Below the pieces are notes generated by a model that did not search any database, was not told the DNA's origin, and worked only from the letters and a program-made list of their open reading frames with translations. From the NCBI GenBank assembly GCA_944325415.1, contig CALUZW010000017.1, positions 1 through 49,105 of the forward strand: a stretch of 49,105 nucleotides of DNA, written 5' to 3'. The stretch comes from an uncultured Bacteroidales bacterium (GTDB lineage: Bacteria > Bacteroidota > Bacteroidia > Bacteroidales > UBA11471). Made by a program: the position numbers and the translations under genes. This document shows, piece by piece, positions 17,485-25,258 of this stretch (positions are counted from its first letter, which is position 1; every line of letters starts with the position of its first letter).

Positions 17485-18222
17485 TTATTGTGCCATTATT
17501 GTATGGTACACTTTATTAATGAACTCTTCATAATTATTTATTATCACAGCAGAGTCCATATTATCATATTTATTTTCTGATATTGTTACGGAGAAATCTT
17601 TATTTCTATAATAATCCATATATTCCGACTGGGTTCTTAGATTTTTATTATCTGGAATATGAACCACATATATAAGAGTTTTATTGGGCGTATGAAAAAA
17701 TATATCTGTATTATCCTTTGATAACATAACATATTTTTCAGCGTTATGATCTGTAAAGGATTCCCATTTTTGAATAGACTTATTTGGATCCTTTTTATAA
17801 TATGGCATGGTGTCTAGTATTATGAATACTTGAAAATACGGGCATTTATTAGCTCTTATATTTGCTGTTTCTCCCAGCATATTCTCAAAATAGTTGTTAG
17901 AATTCTGAAAATAATTTTGCATGACGAATTTTACCCCAATTCCTGCAACTGCTTTATTCGCTTTCTTGACAGTAATATCAACCCATTTATCGATATAACG
18001 ACCTTGAATCTGCCCTTCTTTGTCATGAAGATAACCTAGGGAAAGAATGTCATAATTATTTCCTAGCCTTTGATGCAAATCCTTAGCAATCGCTCCATGA
18101 AGAGGTTTTAGTTTATCAGTGCTTCTAGATGTACCTTTTTCAAGGAATTTACAAAAAGAATTAGAGATAACCTTCAAAAATTCTTTATTAGTTAAAGGAT
18201 ATGATATTTCTTGATTTCTCAT
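17485..18222 (-). CDS. Candidate type II restriction endonuclease
   Basis: A 245-aa AT-rich gene overlapping the 3' end of an adenine methyltransferase gene by 35 bases, the usual arrangement of an R-M pair. The middle of the protein has a PD-(D/E)XK-like arrangement: D82 in DKWVDITV, then GIGVKF with K98, followed by QNSNNYFENMLGETANIR, a motif I associate with type II nucleases in which the helix Glu may complete the site. The expected E before xK is Gly96, so the catalytic acid may have migrated. Specificity cannot be read from sequence. It is convergent with the NYN gene, with only 15 bases between stops. Confidence 0.72.
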   Translation of the reverse strand: MRNQEISYPLTNKEFLKVISNSFCKFLEKGTSRSTDKLKPLHGAIAKDLHQRLGNNYDILSLGYLHDKEGQIQGRYIDKWVDITVKKANKAVAGIGVKFVMQNYFQNSNNYFENMLGETANIRANKCPYFQVFIILDTMPYYKKDPNKSIQKWESFTDHNAEKYVMLSKDNTDIFFHTPNKTLIYVVHIPDNKNLRTQSEYMDYYRNKDFSVTISENKYDNMDSAVIINNYEEFINKVYHTIMAQ

Positions 18223-19651
18223 AAATTGATATTTTATAGTTTAAGTATTGTTCTAAGTCACGAGAACTATATGTATAGTAGCCTCCACTTTTATAATTCT
18301 TAAGAATGGATAGATAATCAATAAAATCCTGAGATTTTATAATATGCTCTATGATATCATAAGAGACATCTGAGAGTATGTACAGACCGCTATATACTCC
18401 GGCACCTTTGGGGACATTTACCAATTTTATGGAGTTGATGTCTTTTATTATTGAATTTATCGAATATTTCTGAGCATATACATCTTTTAATGCTTGTGTT
18501 CGCCCGTAAAGATACCAATTTGGATTTTCTTGTTCTGTCTTACTTTTTAATAGATTTAATTTGTTGTCATTTAGATATTTAGATATTTCCGGATAAGAAA
18601 AAATTTCATCTTTTGACAATGGCTTGCCTTTTTTATCATATGGAAAAAATCCTTCATACCATTTCCCCGTTGAAGCTTTTAAAATGGGGATAGTTAGATT
18701 TTTAAATTTGACATTTAGAATAAATATCTTATCTGCGAGTGTTGCGAAACCATTTTTTACCTGTGTATATTTGTTTGTTGAGGTTGTCCTAATTGCTTTT
18801 AATAATGCGAGATCCTTTTTTGATCCAACATAAAACTTGTTGTCTATTGATATTTCATCATATGAAATCGTGTTGATATGAATTTTTTCATTTTGATCAC
18901 CTATGTACGAGTAATACTCTATTGTATTCGCTTTATGTTTTGTGTCAAATAATGATATCATTGTATATGTTGTCGCTCCTTCAAAAGCCTGGTAATGGCC
19001 TAAGTCTATCAATCCAACCAGATTCTTATGAGACATTATATACTTCCTCATATTAGATGCAGCTAAACTAGATAACCAAGAACTAGGTGTGATATAACAT
19101 AATTTCCCTTTTTCGTTCAACATTCTCAATCCCAATTCATAAAAGACTAGATATAAATCTGTCATACCATCCTGCGCGAAAGAAAATGATTTTACAGCCT
19201 TATAATTCTTTTCTAAATTATGTACCCTTACGTATGGAGGGTTTCCTATAACAAAATCCATTTTCTTATCATAGCGAGTAATGGCAAGAGCATCTCCAAG
19301 AAGTATGTCCCATGTTATGTCTTTTATTCCATATTTTTGTACCAAAATATTTAGGTTGTATATACAATTATTATATGCAGTCGAGTCTAATTCGATGCCA
19401 TGAATATATGATTGCAATTCATTTTTAAGATTATCATAGTTTCCATGATATTTATAAAAGTCTGCGGCATATCGTTCTACTATTTCACACAAAAAAGCGC
19501 CATCTCCGCAGCTATTATCCATGACATGTTTTTGTATAATATTCCCGGAAATATAGCTTGCATAATCTAACATCATTAAAACGAGGAAATCTGGAGTAAA
19601 GACTTGGCCACTATATTTTATAAGACGGTTACTATTTTTATTTATAGACAT
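18188..19651 (-). CDS. Type II N6-adenine DNA methyltransferase (Eco57I/TaqI-like)
   Basis: Modification enzyme of the R-M pair, 487 aa. The N-terminal motif GQVFTPDFLVLMML is typical of this class. Motif I (AdoMet binding) is DNSCGDGAF at 45-53, and motif IV is NPPYVRV from residue 137, the NPPY signature of adenine-N6 methylation. The C-terminal half is a probable target recognition domain. It is AT-rich compared with the flanking housekeeping genes, suggesting transfer. The start lies about 30 bases from a perfect palindrome carrying promoter boxes. The nuclease gene follows with a 35-base overlap, so methylase is made first. Confidence 0.9.
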   Translation of the reverse strand: MSINKNSNRLIKYSGQVFTPDFLVLMMLDYASYISGNIIQKHVMDNSCGDGAFLCEIVERYAADFYKYHGNYDNLKNELQSYIHGIELDSTAYNNCIYNLNILVQKYGIKDITWDILLGDALAITRYDKKMDFVIGNPPYVRVHNLEKNYKAVKSFSFAQDGMTDLYLVFYELGLRMLNEKGKLCYITPSSWLSSLAASNMRKYIMSHKNLVGLIDLGHYQAFEGATTYTMISLFDTKHKANTIEYYSYIGDQNEKIHINTISYDEISIDNKFYVGSKKDLALLKAIRTTSTNKYTQVKNGFATLADKIFILNVKFKNLTIPILKASTGKWYEGFFPYDKKGKPLSKDEIFSYPEISKYLNDNKLNLLKSKTEQENPNWYLYGRTQALKDVYAQKYSINSIIKDINSIKLVNVPKGAGVYSGLYILSDVSYDIIEHIIKSQDFIDYLSILKNYKSGGYYTYSSRDLEQYLNYKISIYEKSRNIISFN

Positions 19652-19678
19652 ATCTGTTACAATAAGTTCTGCAATTTA

Positions 19679-19714
19679 TATCTTTGCTATGATTTTTAAA
19701 TCATAGCAAAGATA
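19679..19714. promoter_or_regulatory. Perfect 17-bp palindrome overlapping promoter boxes upstream of the R-M genes
   Basis: Arms 19679-19695 and 19698-19714 are exact reverse complements separated by TT. Each outer end reads TATCTTTG on its own 5' to 3' strand, matching TAnnTTTG, so the element carries a -7 box pointing in both directions. The minus-strand copy would start the R-M transcript near 19700, inside the palindrome. It could be an operator for self-regulation or a hairpin in the leader. Confidence 0.6.
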
Positions 19715-19751
19715 AAATTCTAATCAATATAAAAGTATATCATTAGAAATT

Positions 19752-19894
19752 ATTAAATCCTTCACTTTTCCGGCAAAGCTGTAAAGATGTCCTTACGACT
19801 GGGCTTAGGTGTTTTGTCTCGGCGGGAGATGTATTGGCGATTGAGAAACTTGTCTTGTGTGCCGCGTTGGGACTTCAAACCTTTTGTGGAGTTC
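19752..19894 (-). other. Intergenic stretch with a possible gene remnant
   Basis: No ATG-started gene is supported. On the minus strand one frame stays open from inside the 3' end of the Rieske-like gene and reads a basic, protein-like segment (KSQRGTQDKFLNRQY, then SRRDKTPKPSRKD) before a stop near 19760. It may be a remnant interrupted by the R-M island, or chance. GC content rises sharply here, marking the right edge of the AT-rich island. Confidence 0.25.
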
Positions 19895-20392
19895 TTATCG
19901 GGTGATAAGATAGCCGGTCGAGGTGTAGGTTACCTGATAGGAGGTGAGGCCGTATTTCTTTTCCTGGGCGCGGCCCGAGAGGGGTTGTCCGTAGCCGTTG
20001 AATACGTCGTAGGTCGAGCCGCAAGCCTTGCACACGGCTACGCCGGCTTCTTCGTCGATGGTTACCTGCACGTTGCTTTTGCACTCTATGGGGCAGGCCA
20101 TGTCGTAGGCAAGGAGTTGGTTGTTGAGGCCGCCGATGAGCAGTACGCCACCGAACCCCGAATAGCTGTTGGCCGGCCAGGAGAAACCTTTGGGCAGCGA
20201 GTTCTTGACGAAGGTCTGCCACTCCATGTATCCGTGTACGCCGTAGACGCTCCATTGGGCCGCGTATATCTCTATGTGTACGGGGCGGGTGGGCAGTCGC
20301 TGGTCGTCGTAGTTGTCGCACCCCGACAGGAGGTACGACATGGCGAGCAGCAAGCAGCAGAGCAGGTGGCGGGCAACGTTGTGGCGTGACAT
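19895..20392 (-). CDS. Rieske-like lipoprotein with cysteine-rich C-terminal domain
   Basis: A 165-aa protein with signal peptide and lipobox LSGC (Cys25). The C-terminal half (about 85-160) has a Rieske-like layout: AYDMACPIEC, then VAVCKACGSTYDVFNGYGQPLSG. Classical Rieske proteins bind a 2Fe-2S cluster through CxH and CxxH. Here the second pair is CxxC and the first has no His in place, so the site would be cysteine-only and might bind zinc or a ferredoxin-like cluster. It is the last gene of a minus-strand run argH - Rieske-like, separated by 15 bases. Function unknown. Confidence 0.7.
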   Translation of the reverse strand: MSRHNVARHLLCCLLLAMSYLLSGCDNYDDQRLPTRPVHIEIYAAQWSVYGVHGYMEWQTFVKNSLPKGFSWPANSYSGFGGVLLIGGLNNQLLAYDMACPIECKSNVQVTIDEEAGVAVCKACGSTYDVFNGYGQPLSGRAQEKKYGLTSYQVTYTSTGYLITR

Positions 20393-20407
20393 GGCGCGAG
20401 ACTGTTT

Positions 20408-21748
20408 TTAGCGGCCCAGCAGGGCGTTGAAAGCCGATTGGGTTTTTCCGAAATCGAAGCTCTCTACAATCTGTTTTTCGAGTGAGGCAATCTGCTCGTT
20501 GCAGAGGTTTCCAATGCTGCCTTCGTGGGTATGACGCAGGTTTTTGTCGGGGGTGAAGTCGCCAGCCTCGATGCGCAGCCCCACCTGCTTGTAGGCATCG
20601 CGGAAGGGGGTTCCTTCGAGGGTGAGGCGGTTTACCTCTTCGACGCTGAATATGGGGTCGTAGCGTTTGTCGTCGAGTATGTGTTCGTTGACGGTGATGC
20701 GGCTCATCATCTGCTCGACCATGTGCAGGCAGTCTTTCAGCTCGTCAAACGAGGGGAGGAATACCTCCTTGATGATTTGCAGGTCGCGGAAGTAGCCCGA
20801 CGGCAGGTTGTTGGCGATAAGGGTGATTTGGTAAGGCAGCGCCTGTATCTTGTTGCATTTGGCCCGCGTGAGCTCGAATACGTCGGGGTTTTTCTTATGG
20901 GGCATGATGCTCGATCCCGTGGTGTAGGCGTCGGGCAGCTTGATGAAGCCGAAGTTCTGCGAATTGAACAGGCAGGCGTCGAAGGCCAGTTTGGAGAGGG
21001 TGGCGGCGATGGAGGCCAGGGCCGAGGCTACGATGCGTTCGGTCTTTCCTCGGCCCATCTGGGCGTAGACCACGTTGTAGTTCATCGAGTCGAAGCCCAG
21101 CAACTGCGTGGTGAGGCTGCGGTTGAGGGGAAACGACGAGCCGTAGCCGGCTGCCGAACCCAGCGGGTTGCGGTTGCTCACCCGGTAGGCGGCCTGTAAC
21201 ACGGTGAGGTCGTCGACGAGACTCTCGGCATAGGCACCAAACCATAGTCCGAACGACGAGGGCATGGCCACTTGCAGGTGGGTGTAGCCCGGCATGAGTA
21301 CCGCCTTGTATTTCTCGCTTTGGGCAATGAGGGTGGCAAAGAGGCGGTCGGTAAGTTCGACGATTTGTTGCAGTGCCGACCGTATGAAGAGTTTCAAGTC
21401 GACCAGCACCTGGTCGTTGCGGCTGCGGCCGCTGTGTATCTTCTTGCCGATGTCGCCCAGCCGGCGGGTGAGCATGAGCTCGACCTGCGAATGTACATCT
21501 TCGACCCCGTCTTCGATGACGAATTGTCCCGCCTCGGCCACGGCGTAGATGCTGCGCAGCTCGGCGGTGAGTGCATCGAGTTCGTCGCGGGTGAGGAGCC
21601 CGATGCTTTCGAGCATCGTGATGTGGGCTATGGAGCCGAGTATGTCGTAGGGGGCGAGGTAGAGGTCCATTTCACGGTCGCGCCCCACGGTGAACCTGTC
21701 GATGTCGGCATCGACCTGAACGTTCTTTTCCCAGAGTTTCTGTGCCAT
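20408..21748 (-). CDS. argH: Argininosuccinate lyase
   Basis: Last step of arginine synthesis: cleaves argininosuccinate to arginine and fumarate in the cytoplasm. The 446-aa protein carries the superfamily signature GSSIMPHKKNPD at 278-289, the substrate-binding region KKIHSGRSRNDQV at 102-114, and the TH motif GYTHLQVAMP. Length is normal for Bacteroidetes ArgH. Neighbouring arg genes are absent, so the gene is detached from the rest of the pathway. It sits 14 bases after the SRPBCC gene and probably shares the promoter upstream of pyrE. Confidence 0.97.
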   Translation of the reverse strand: MAQKLWEKNVQVDADIDRFTVGRDREMDLYLAPYDILGSIAHITMLESIGLLTRDELDALTAELRSIYAVAEAGQFVIEDGVEDVHSQVELMLTRRLGDIGKKIHSGRSRNDQVLVDLKLFIRSALQQIVELTDRLFATLIAQSEKYKAVLMPGYTHLQVAMPSSFGLWFGAYAESLVDDLTVLQAAYRVSNRNPLGSAAGYGSSFPLNRSLTTQLLGFDSMNYNVVYAQMGRGKTERIVASALASIAATLSKLAFDACLFNSQNFGFIKLPDAYTTGSSIMPHKKNPDVFELTRAKCNKIQALPYQITLIANNLPSGYFRDLQIIKEVFLPSFDELKDCLHMVEQMMSRITVNEHILDDKRYDPIFSVEEVNRLTLEGTPFRDAYKQVGLRIEAGDFTPDKNLRHTHEGSIGNLCNEQIASLEKQIVESFDFGKTQSAFNALLGR

Positions 21749-21762
21749 GTCGTAGGTTGCTT

Positions 21763-22176
21763 TTAGTCGAAAGGTATGAGGGTTATGGCCTCAGCGATTT
21801 TGTTGATGCCTTCTTGCAGCGGCTTGGATATCATGCCGCGTATGAAGGGGTTGAGTTCGGCGCGGAGGGTGAGCTTCATGGCCGTGTTGTCTTCGGGGGT
21901 GGGGAGCAGCTGTATCCAGATGAAGAAGGGCACGGGCGACTCTACCGTTTCGAGTTTGATGGTCTTGTTGGGTTCTCTCTCTACGATGCGAATGGCAATA
22001 TTCCCGGCCGGGCTGGCCGAGAAACTGCAATTGTCGCGGTCGCAACGGAAGTCGGAGATTTTGTCTTCGGGAAGTCTGTCGCGCAGGCGTTCGAGGTTGG
22101 AGAGGTCCGACAAGGTCTCGAAGACGGTCTCGACATTGGCGGCTATGGTTTTGACGGGGCTTTCAAAAGAGGTCAT
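21763..22176 (-). CDS. SRPBCC (START-like) family protein
   Basis: A small cytoplasmic protein (137 aa) with the SRPBCC helix-grip pattern: N-terminal FESPVKTIAANVETVFETLSD, a central run of beta strands (IAIRIVEREPNKTIKLE, FFIWIQLLP) and a long C-terminal helix (GMISKPLQEGINKIAEAI). Such proteins bind hydrophobic ligands, but no ligand can be predicted. It lies between pyrE and argH in the same orientation (30-base and 14-base gaps), probably in one transcript. Confidence 0.75.
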   Translation of the reverse strand: MTSFESPVKTIAANVETVFETLSDLSNLERLRDRLPEDKISDFRCDRDNCSFSASPAGNIAIRIVEREPNKTIKLETVESPVPFFIWIQLLPTPEDNTAMKLTLRAELNPFIRGMISKPLQEGINKIAEAITLIPFD

Positions 22177-22206
22177 CGCTAACGGTGGGTTTGAGAGGTT
22201 GGATAA

Positions 22207-22845
22207 TTATTTTCCGGCATTCCACGAAGCGGGGTCTTTGCGCCACTCTTTCAGGGTTTCGAGGTCGCCATCGGTGATGTAGCCGGTTTGCAGGGCGGCT
22301 TCGAGTACGGCTTCGTAGTTGCTGAGGGTAACGACATCGACCTTGGCGGCCTTGAAGCGCTCTTCGGCTACGGGGAAGCGGTAGGAGAAGATGGCGGCCA
22401 TACCCACTACTTCGCAGCCTACGTTGCGAATGGCTTCAACGGCTTTGAGGCTGCTGCCGCCGGTGGAGATGAGGTCTTCGATGACAACGACACGCTGGCC
22501 CGGAATGAGATTGCCCTCGATGAGGTTTTCGAGTCCGTGGTCTTTGGGTGCCGAACGCACATAAACGTAGGGAAGTCCCAGTTGCTCGGCGATGAGAGCG
22601 CCCTGGGCGATGGCTCCGGTGGCTACACCGGCGATGGCATCGATGTTTTCAAACCGCTCCATGATGAGGCGGCACAGTTCTATTTTGATGAAGCTCCGTA
22701 TGGCGGGGTATGATAGCGTTTTCCGGTTGTCGGTATAGATGGGCGATTTCCAACCCGATGCCCAAGTGAACGGGAGGGCGGGTTGTAATTTTACGGCACT
22801 GATTTTCAGTAATTTCTCGGCAACTAAACGCTCCAATGTTTTCAT
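22207..22845 (-). CDS. pyrE: Orotate phosphoribosyltransferase
   Basis: Converts orotate and PRPP to OMP in pyrimidine synthesis. The PRPP-binding motif VVVIEDLISTGGSS lies near residues 120-133, and the N-terminal region KLQPALPFTWASGWKSPIYTDNR is the PyrE substrate loop. At 212 aa the length is normal. It is the first gene of the minus-strand run pyrE - SRPBCC - argH - Rieske-like. A TATCTTTG box lies about 77 bases upstream. Confidence 0.97.
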   Translation of the reverse strand: MKTLERLVAEKLLKISAVKLQPALPFTWASGWKSPIYTDNRKTLSYPAIRSFIKIELCRLIMERFENIDAIAGVATGAIAQGALIAEQLGLPYVYVRSAPKDHGLENLIEGNLIPGQRVVVIEDLISTGGSSLKAVEAIRNVGCEVVGMAAIFSYRFPVAEERFKAAKVDVVTLSNYEAVLEAALQTGYITDGDLETLKEWRKDPASWNAGK

Positions 22846-22921
22846 AATCGTATGTTTTATTCGGTAGGTATAGGGATTGTTGTATATGGTTGATGTAATA
22901 GAGCCAACGTTTTATGGCACA

Positions 22922-22929
22922 CAAAGATA
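22922..22929 (-). promoter_or_regulatory. Candidate -7 box for the pyrE-argH run
   Basis: TATCTTTG on the minus strand matches TAnnTTTG. It lies in the 137-base gap between pyrE and the ComF-family gene, giving a leader of about 70 bases. Confidence 0.5.
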
Positions 22930-22982
22930 ATATAAAAGAATGAGATTTGAAAAATAAAATGGGGATTTTCGTGTGCCGATTT

Positions 22983-23678
22983 TTATCGGGCAAATGAGAG
23001 GGTGAGCAGCGAAAGGCTCGCGGGTTGTGCTGCCTGCAAAGCTTGTGCGCAGGCCAGCAGGGTGGCACCTGTCGTGACGATGTCGTCGACAAGGAGAATG
23101 TGCCGGCCGGTGCAGTTGTGTCGGGGCGAGAGGGCGAAGATGTCGCGGGTGTTGAGCCAGCGGTCGTAGAGTGAAAGGCGGGTCTGCGACGGGTTGTGTT
23201 TCCGGCGCACGAGGCTGTGGGTGTCGATGGCGATGCCGCTGACGTCGGCAATGCCGCGGGCTATCCATTCGCTCTGGTTGTAACCCCGTTCCCGCAGGCG
23301 TGCGCGGTGCAGGGGGACGGGTATGAGCGTGTCGATGCCGTCGAGCCGGTTGTCGGCGCAGAGTTCCCGGGCATAGAGCTGTCCCAGATAGCGGGCACAC
23401 GCTTTCCCGTCGTGGTATTTGATGTAGTGCAGCAGGTTGCGGTAGGGGGAGTGGGGTGAGGAGTAGAACAGGGCAAAAGCGTTGTCGATGTCGATTTTCC
23501 CGCGGAACAGTTGCTCCATGGCGTGGCTCTCTTCGCGGTGGAACGAGGTGCGTGGCAGGTGTTGCAGGCAGTGCAGGCACAGGTGCTGTTCGCTGCCGGT
23601 CAGCCTTCTTCCGCACACGGCGCACAGCCGGGGGAAAAAGAGGTCGAGCAGATGGTTAATCGTCGCAGGTGTCGTCAT
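22983..23678 (-). CDS. ComF-family phosphoribosyltransferase-like protein
   Basis: A 231-aa protein with an N-terminal zinc-finger-like Cys cluster (CAVCGRRLTGSEQHLCLHC, about 18-36) and a C-terminal PRTase domain with HILLVDDIVTTGATL as the PRPP loop. ComF proteins assist DNA uptake in naturally competent bacteria, but in most lineages the role is unknown. The start overlaps the end of recX by 23 bases, indicating a prmC - recX - comF-like transcript. Confidence 0.9.
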   Translation of the reverse strand: MTTPATINHLLDLFFPRLCAVCGRRLTGSEQHLCLHCLQHLPRTSFHREESHAMEQLFRGKIDIDNAFALFYSSPHSPYRNLLHYIKYHDGKACARYLGQLYARELCADNRLDGIDTLIPVPLHRARLRERGYNQSEWIARGIADVSGIAIDTHSLVRRKHNPSQTRLSLYDRWLNTRDIFALSPRHNCTGRHILLVDDIVTTGATLLACAQALQAAQPASLSLLTLSFAR

Positions 23679-24141
23679 AGTCGTCCCTTCCCAAGACCGA
23701 AAATATTATACCCGTTTCGAAGCCTCGCGAGAGGGCGAAACGCAGGAGCTTTGCCTTGTCGGCCCGCGGGTCGGAGCCGTCGAGCTGCCGGCGTTTGCGG
23801 TCGATGAGTTCCCGCAGCAGCTGGCGGTAGGAGGTCTCGTCGATGAGGGCAAGGGCGTCGGCTACGGCTGCATCGGGTAGCCTCTTTTGCCGCAGGGCGG
23901 CGCTGATTTTCAGGCGGCCCCAGCGGTCGAATTGTATTTTGTCGTGTACAAAGCTGCGGCAGTATCGGGCCTCGTCGATGTAGCCCTCTTCGCGGAGGTG
24001 TGCGACGATACGACGTATATCCGGGGCCGCCACCCCCCAGCGGGAGAGTTTCTCTTCGATTTCGCTTGCGCACCGTTCGGCGGTGGAGCAGAGGGCGGCT
24101 GCCCGGTAAAGGGCTTCTTCGGGGGTGAGGGGCTTTTTCAT
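23656..24141 (-). CDS. recX: Regulatory protein RecX
   Basis: RecX proteins bind RecA filaments and limit their growth. The 161-aa product has the helical repeats expected: AAALCSTAERCASEIEEKL, DIRRIVAHLREEGYIDEARY, and FDRWGRLKISAALRQK. The frame stays open to 24360, overlapping prmC, but the ATG at 24141 fits the family N-terminus and leaves a 10-base gap to the prmC stop. The ComF-like gene overlaps its end by 23 bases. Confidence 0.9.
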   Translation of the reverse strand: MKKPLTPEEALYRAAALCSTAERCASEIEEKLSRWGVAAPDIRRIVAHLREEGYIDEARYCRSFVHDKIQFDRWGRLKISAALRQKRLPDAAVADALALIDETSYRQLLRELIDRKRRQLDGSDPRADKAKLLRFALSRGFETGIIFSVLGRDDYDDTCDD

Positions 24142-24151
24142 CGGTCGGTGT

Positions 24152-25000
24152 TTATCGGGTGGCTGAGGCGAAGCGTTCCCGGCCCGACAGGTCGCGGCGG
24201 ACCTGTATGTGGCGGAACCCCTCGTCGTGAAGCATCTGTTCGGTTTCCCGGGCAAAGAGCGGATTGATTTCAAAATAGAGCCGTCCGCCGTCGTGCAGAA
24301 GATGCCTTGCGGCCACGGCGATGGCCCGGTAGAAGAGCAGCGGCTCCTTCTCGGGGACAAAGAGCGCCGAGTGTGGCTCGTGGTCGAGTACGTTGGGCTC
24401 CATGGCGTCTGCCTCCGAAGGGACGATGTAGGGCGGGTTGCTTACAATCATGTCGTAGTGGCCGTATGCGTCGGCTTCCGGGGTAAAGTGCAGAATGTCA
24501 AGTTGGCGAAATTGTACGCGGGTGCCCAGCGAGCGGTTGTTGGCCTCGGCTATGCGCAGGGCGTCGGGTGAGATGTCCCACCCCTCGACGCGACATTCGG
24601 GAAACCGACGTGAGAGGGCGATGGCTATGCAGCCGCTTCCCGTGCCGATGTCGACGATACTCGACGGCGGACACTCCCGGTTTTCGTCGGCGATGAGCAG
24701 GGTCAGCTCCTCGGTTTCGGGGCGAGGTATGAGTACCCCCGGGGCAACGCCTATACGCAAGCCGTCGAAGTGGGTGTGTCCCAAAACGTATTGGACCGGT
24801 TCGTTTTTTTTGAGCCTTTCGACGATAACTTCGATTTTTTTTCGGATAGGTTCGTCCAAAATCCTATCTTTGTGCAAGAATGCCTCAACGGGAGAGAGTC
24901 CGCACACCTCTTCTTGCAGCAGTCGGGTGAGGGCGCGTATCTCTTCGGGCGGATAGAGGCCGTCGAGCGCTTCCTGGATATGTCGGATTGTCTTTTGCAT
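24152..25000 (-). CDS. prmC: Release-factor glutamine methyltransferase
   Basis: Methylates the GGQ glutamine of peptide release factors RF1 and RF2. The 282-aa protein has the N-terminal helical domain, PRPETEEL, AdoMet motif I VDIGTGSGCIAIAL, and the catalytic SNPPYIVPSE. An in-frame extension to 25828 crosses the intergenic region and is rejected, because ATG 25000 precedes the family N-terminus exactly. A TATCTTTG box ends only five bases before this ATG, so the transcript could be almost leaderless. It starts the prmC - recX - comF-like run. Confidence 0.95.
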   Translation of the reverse strand: MQKTIRHIQEALDGLYPPEEIRALTRLLQEEVCGLSPVEAFLHKDRILDEPIRKKIEVIVERLKKNEPVQYVLGHTHFDGLRIGVAPGVLIPRPETEELTLLIADENRECPPSSIVDIGTGSGCIAIALSRRFPECRVEGWDISPDALRIAEANNRSLGTRVQFRQLDILHFTPEADAYGHYDMIVSNPPYIVPSEADAMEPNVLDHEPHSALFVPEKEPLLFYRAIAVAARHLLHDGGRLYFEINPLFARETEQMLHDEGFRHIQVRRDLSGRERFASATR

Positions 25001-25004
25001 GAGG

Positions 25005-25012
25005 CAAAGATA
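25005..25012 (-). promoter_or_regulatory. Candidate -7 box immediately before prmC
   Basis: TATCTTTG on the minus strand, with CTTG 20 bases upstream as a partial -33 element. The predicted transcription start falls at or next to the A of the prmC ATG at 25000. Confidence 0.45.
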
Positions 25013-25258
25013 GCGAAAGCCGAGAGCAGAGGCAAGGAGAAAACAAAGTTTTCGTCGTTGACTATGCCGAGGCGCCTCCTGTCTTCTGAAAAGATAGCGA
25101 AAGCTGGGGGCGAGGTAAAAGAAAAAATGGCGTCGGAAGCCGTTGGCGGTGCCGCCGCTATCCTTTCTCGACTCTCGCAACCGCCGGGAAGGAGGGGTGG
25201 AAAAGTCGGATAGAAGCCGCCCGTGATTGAGAAAAAGAATGATAATCAGATAGAGACA

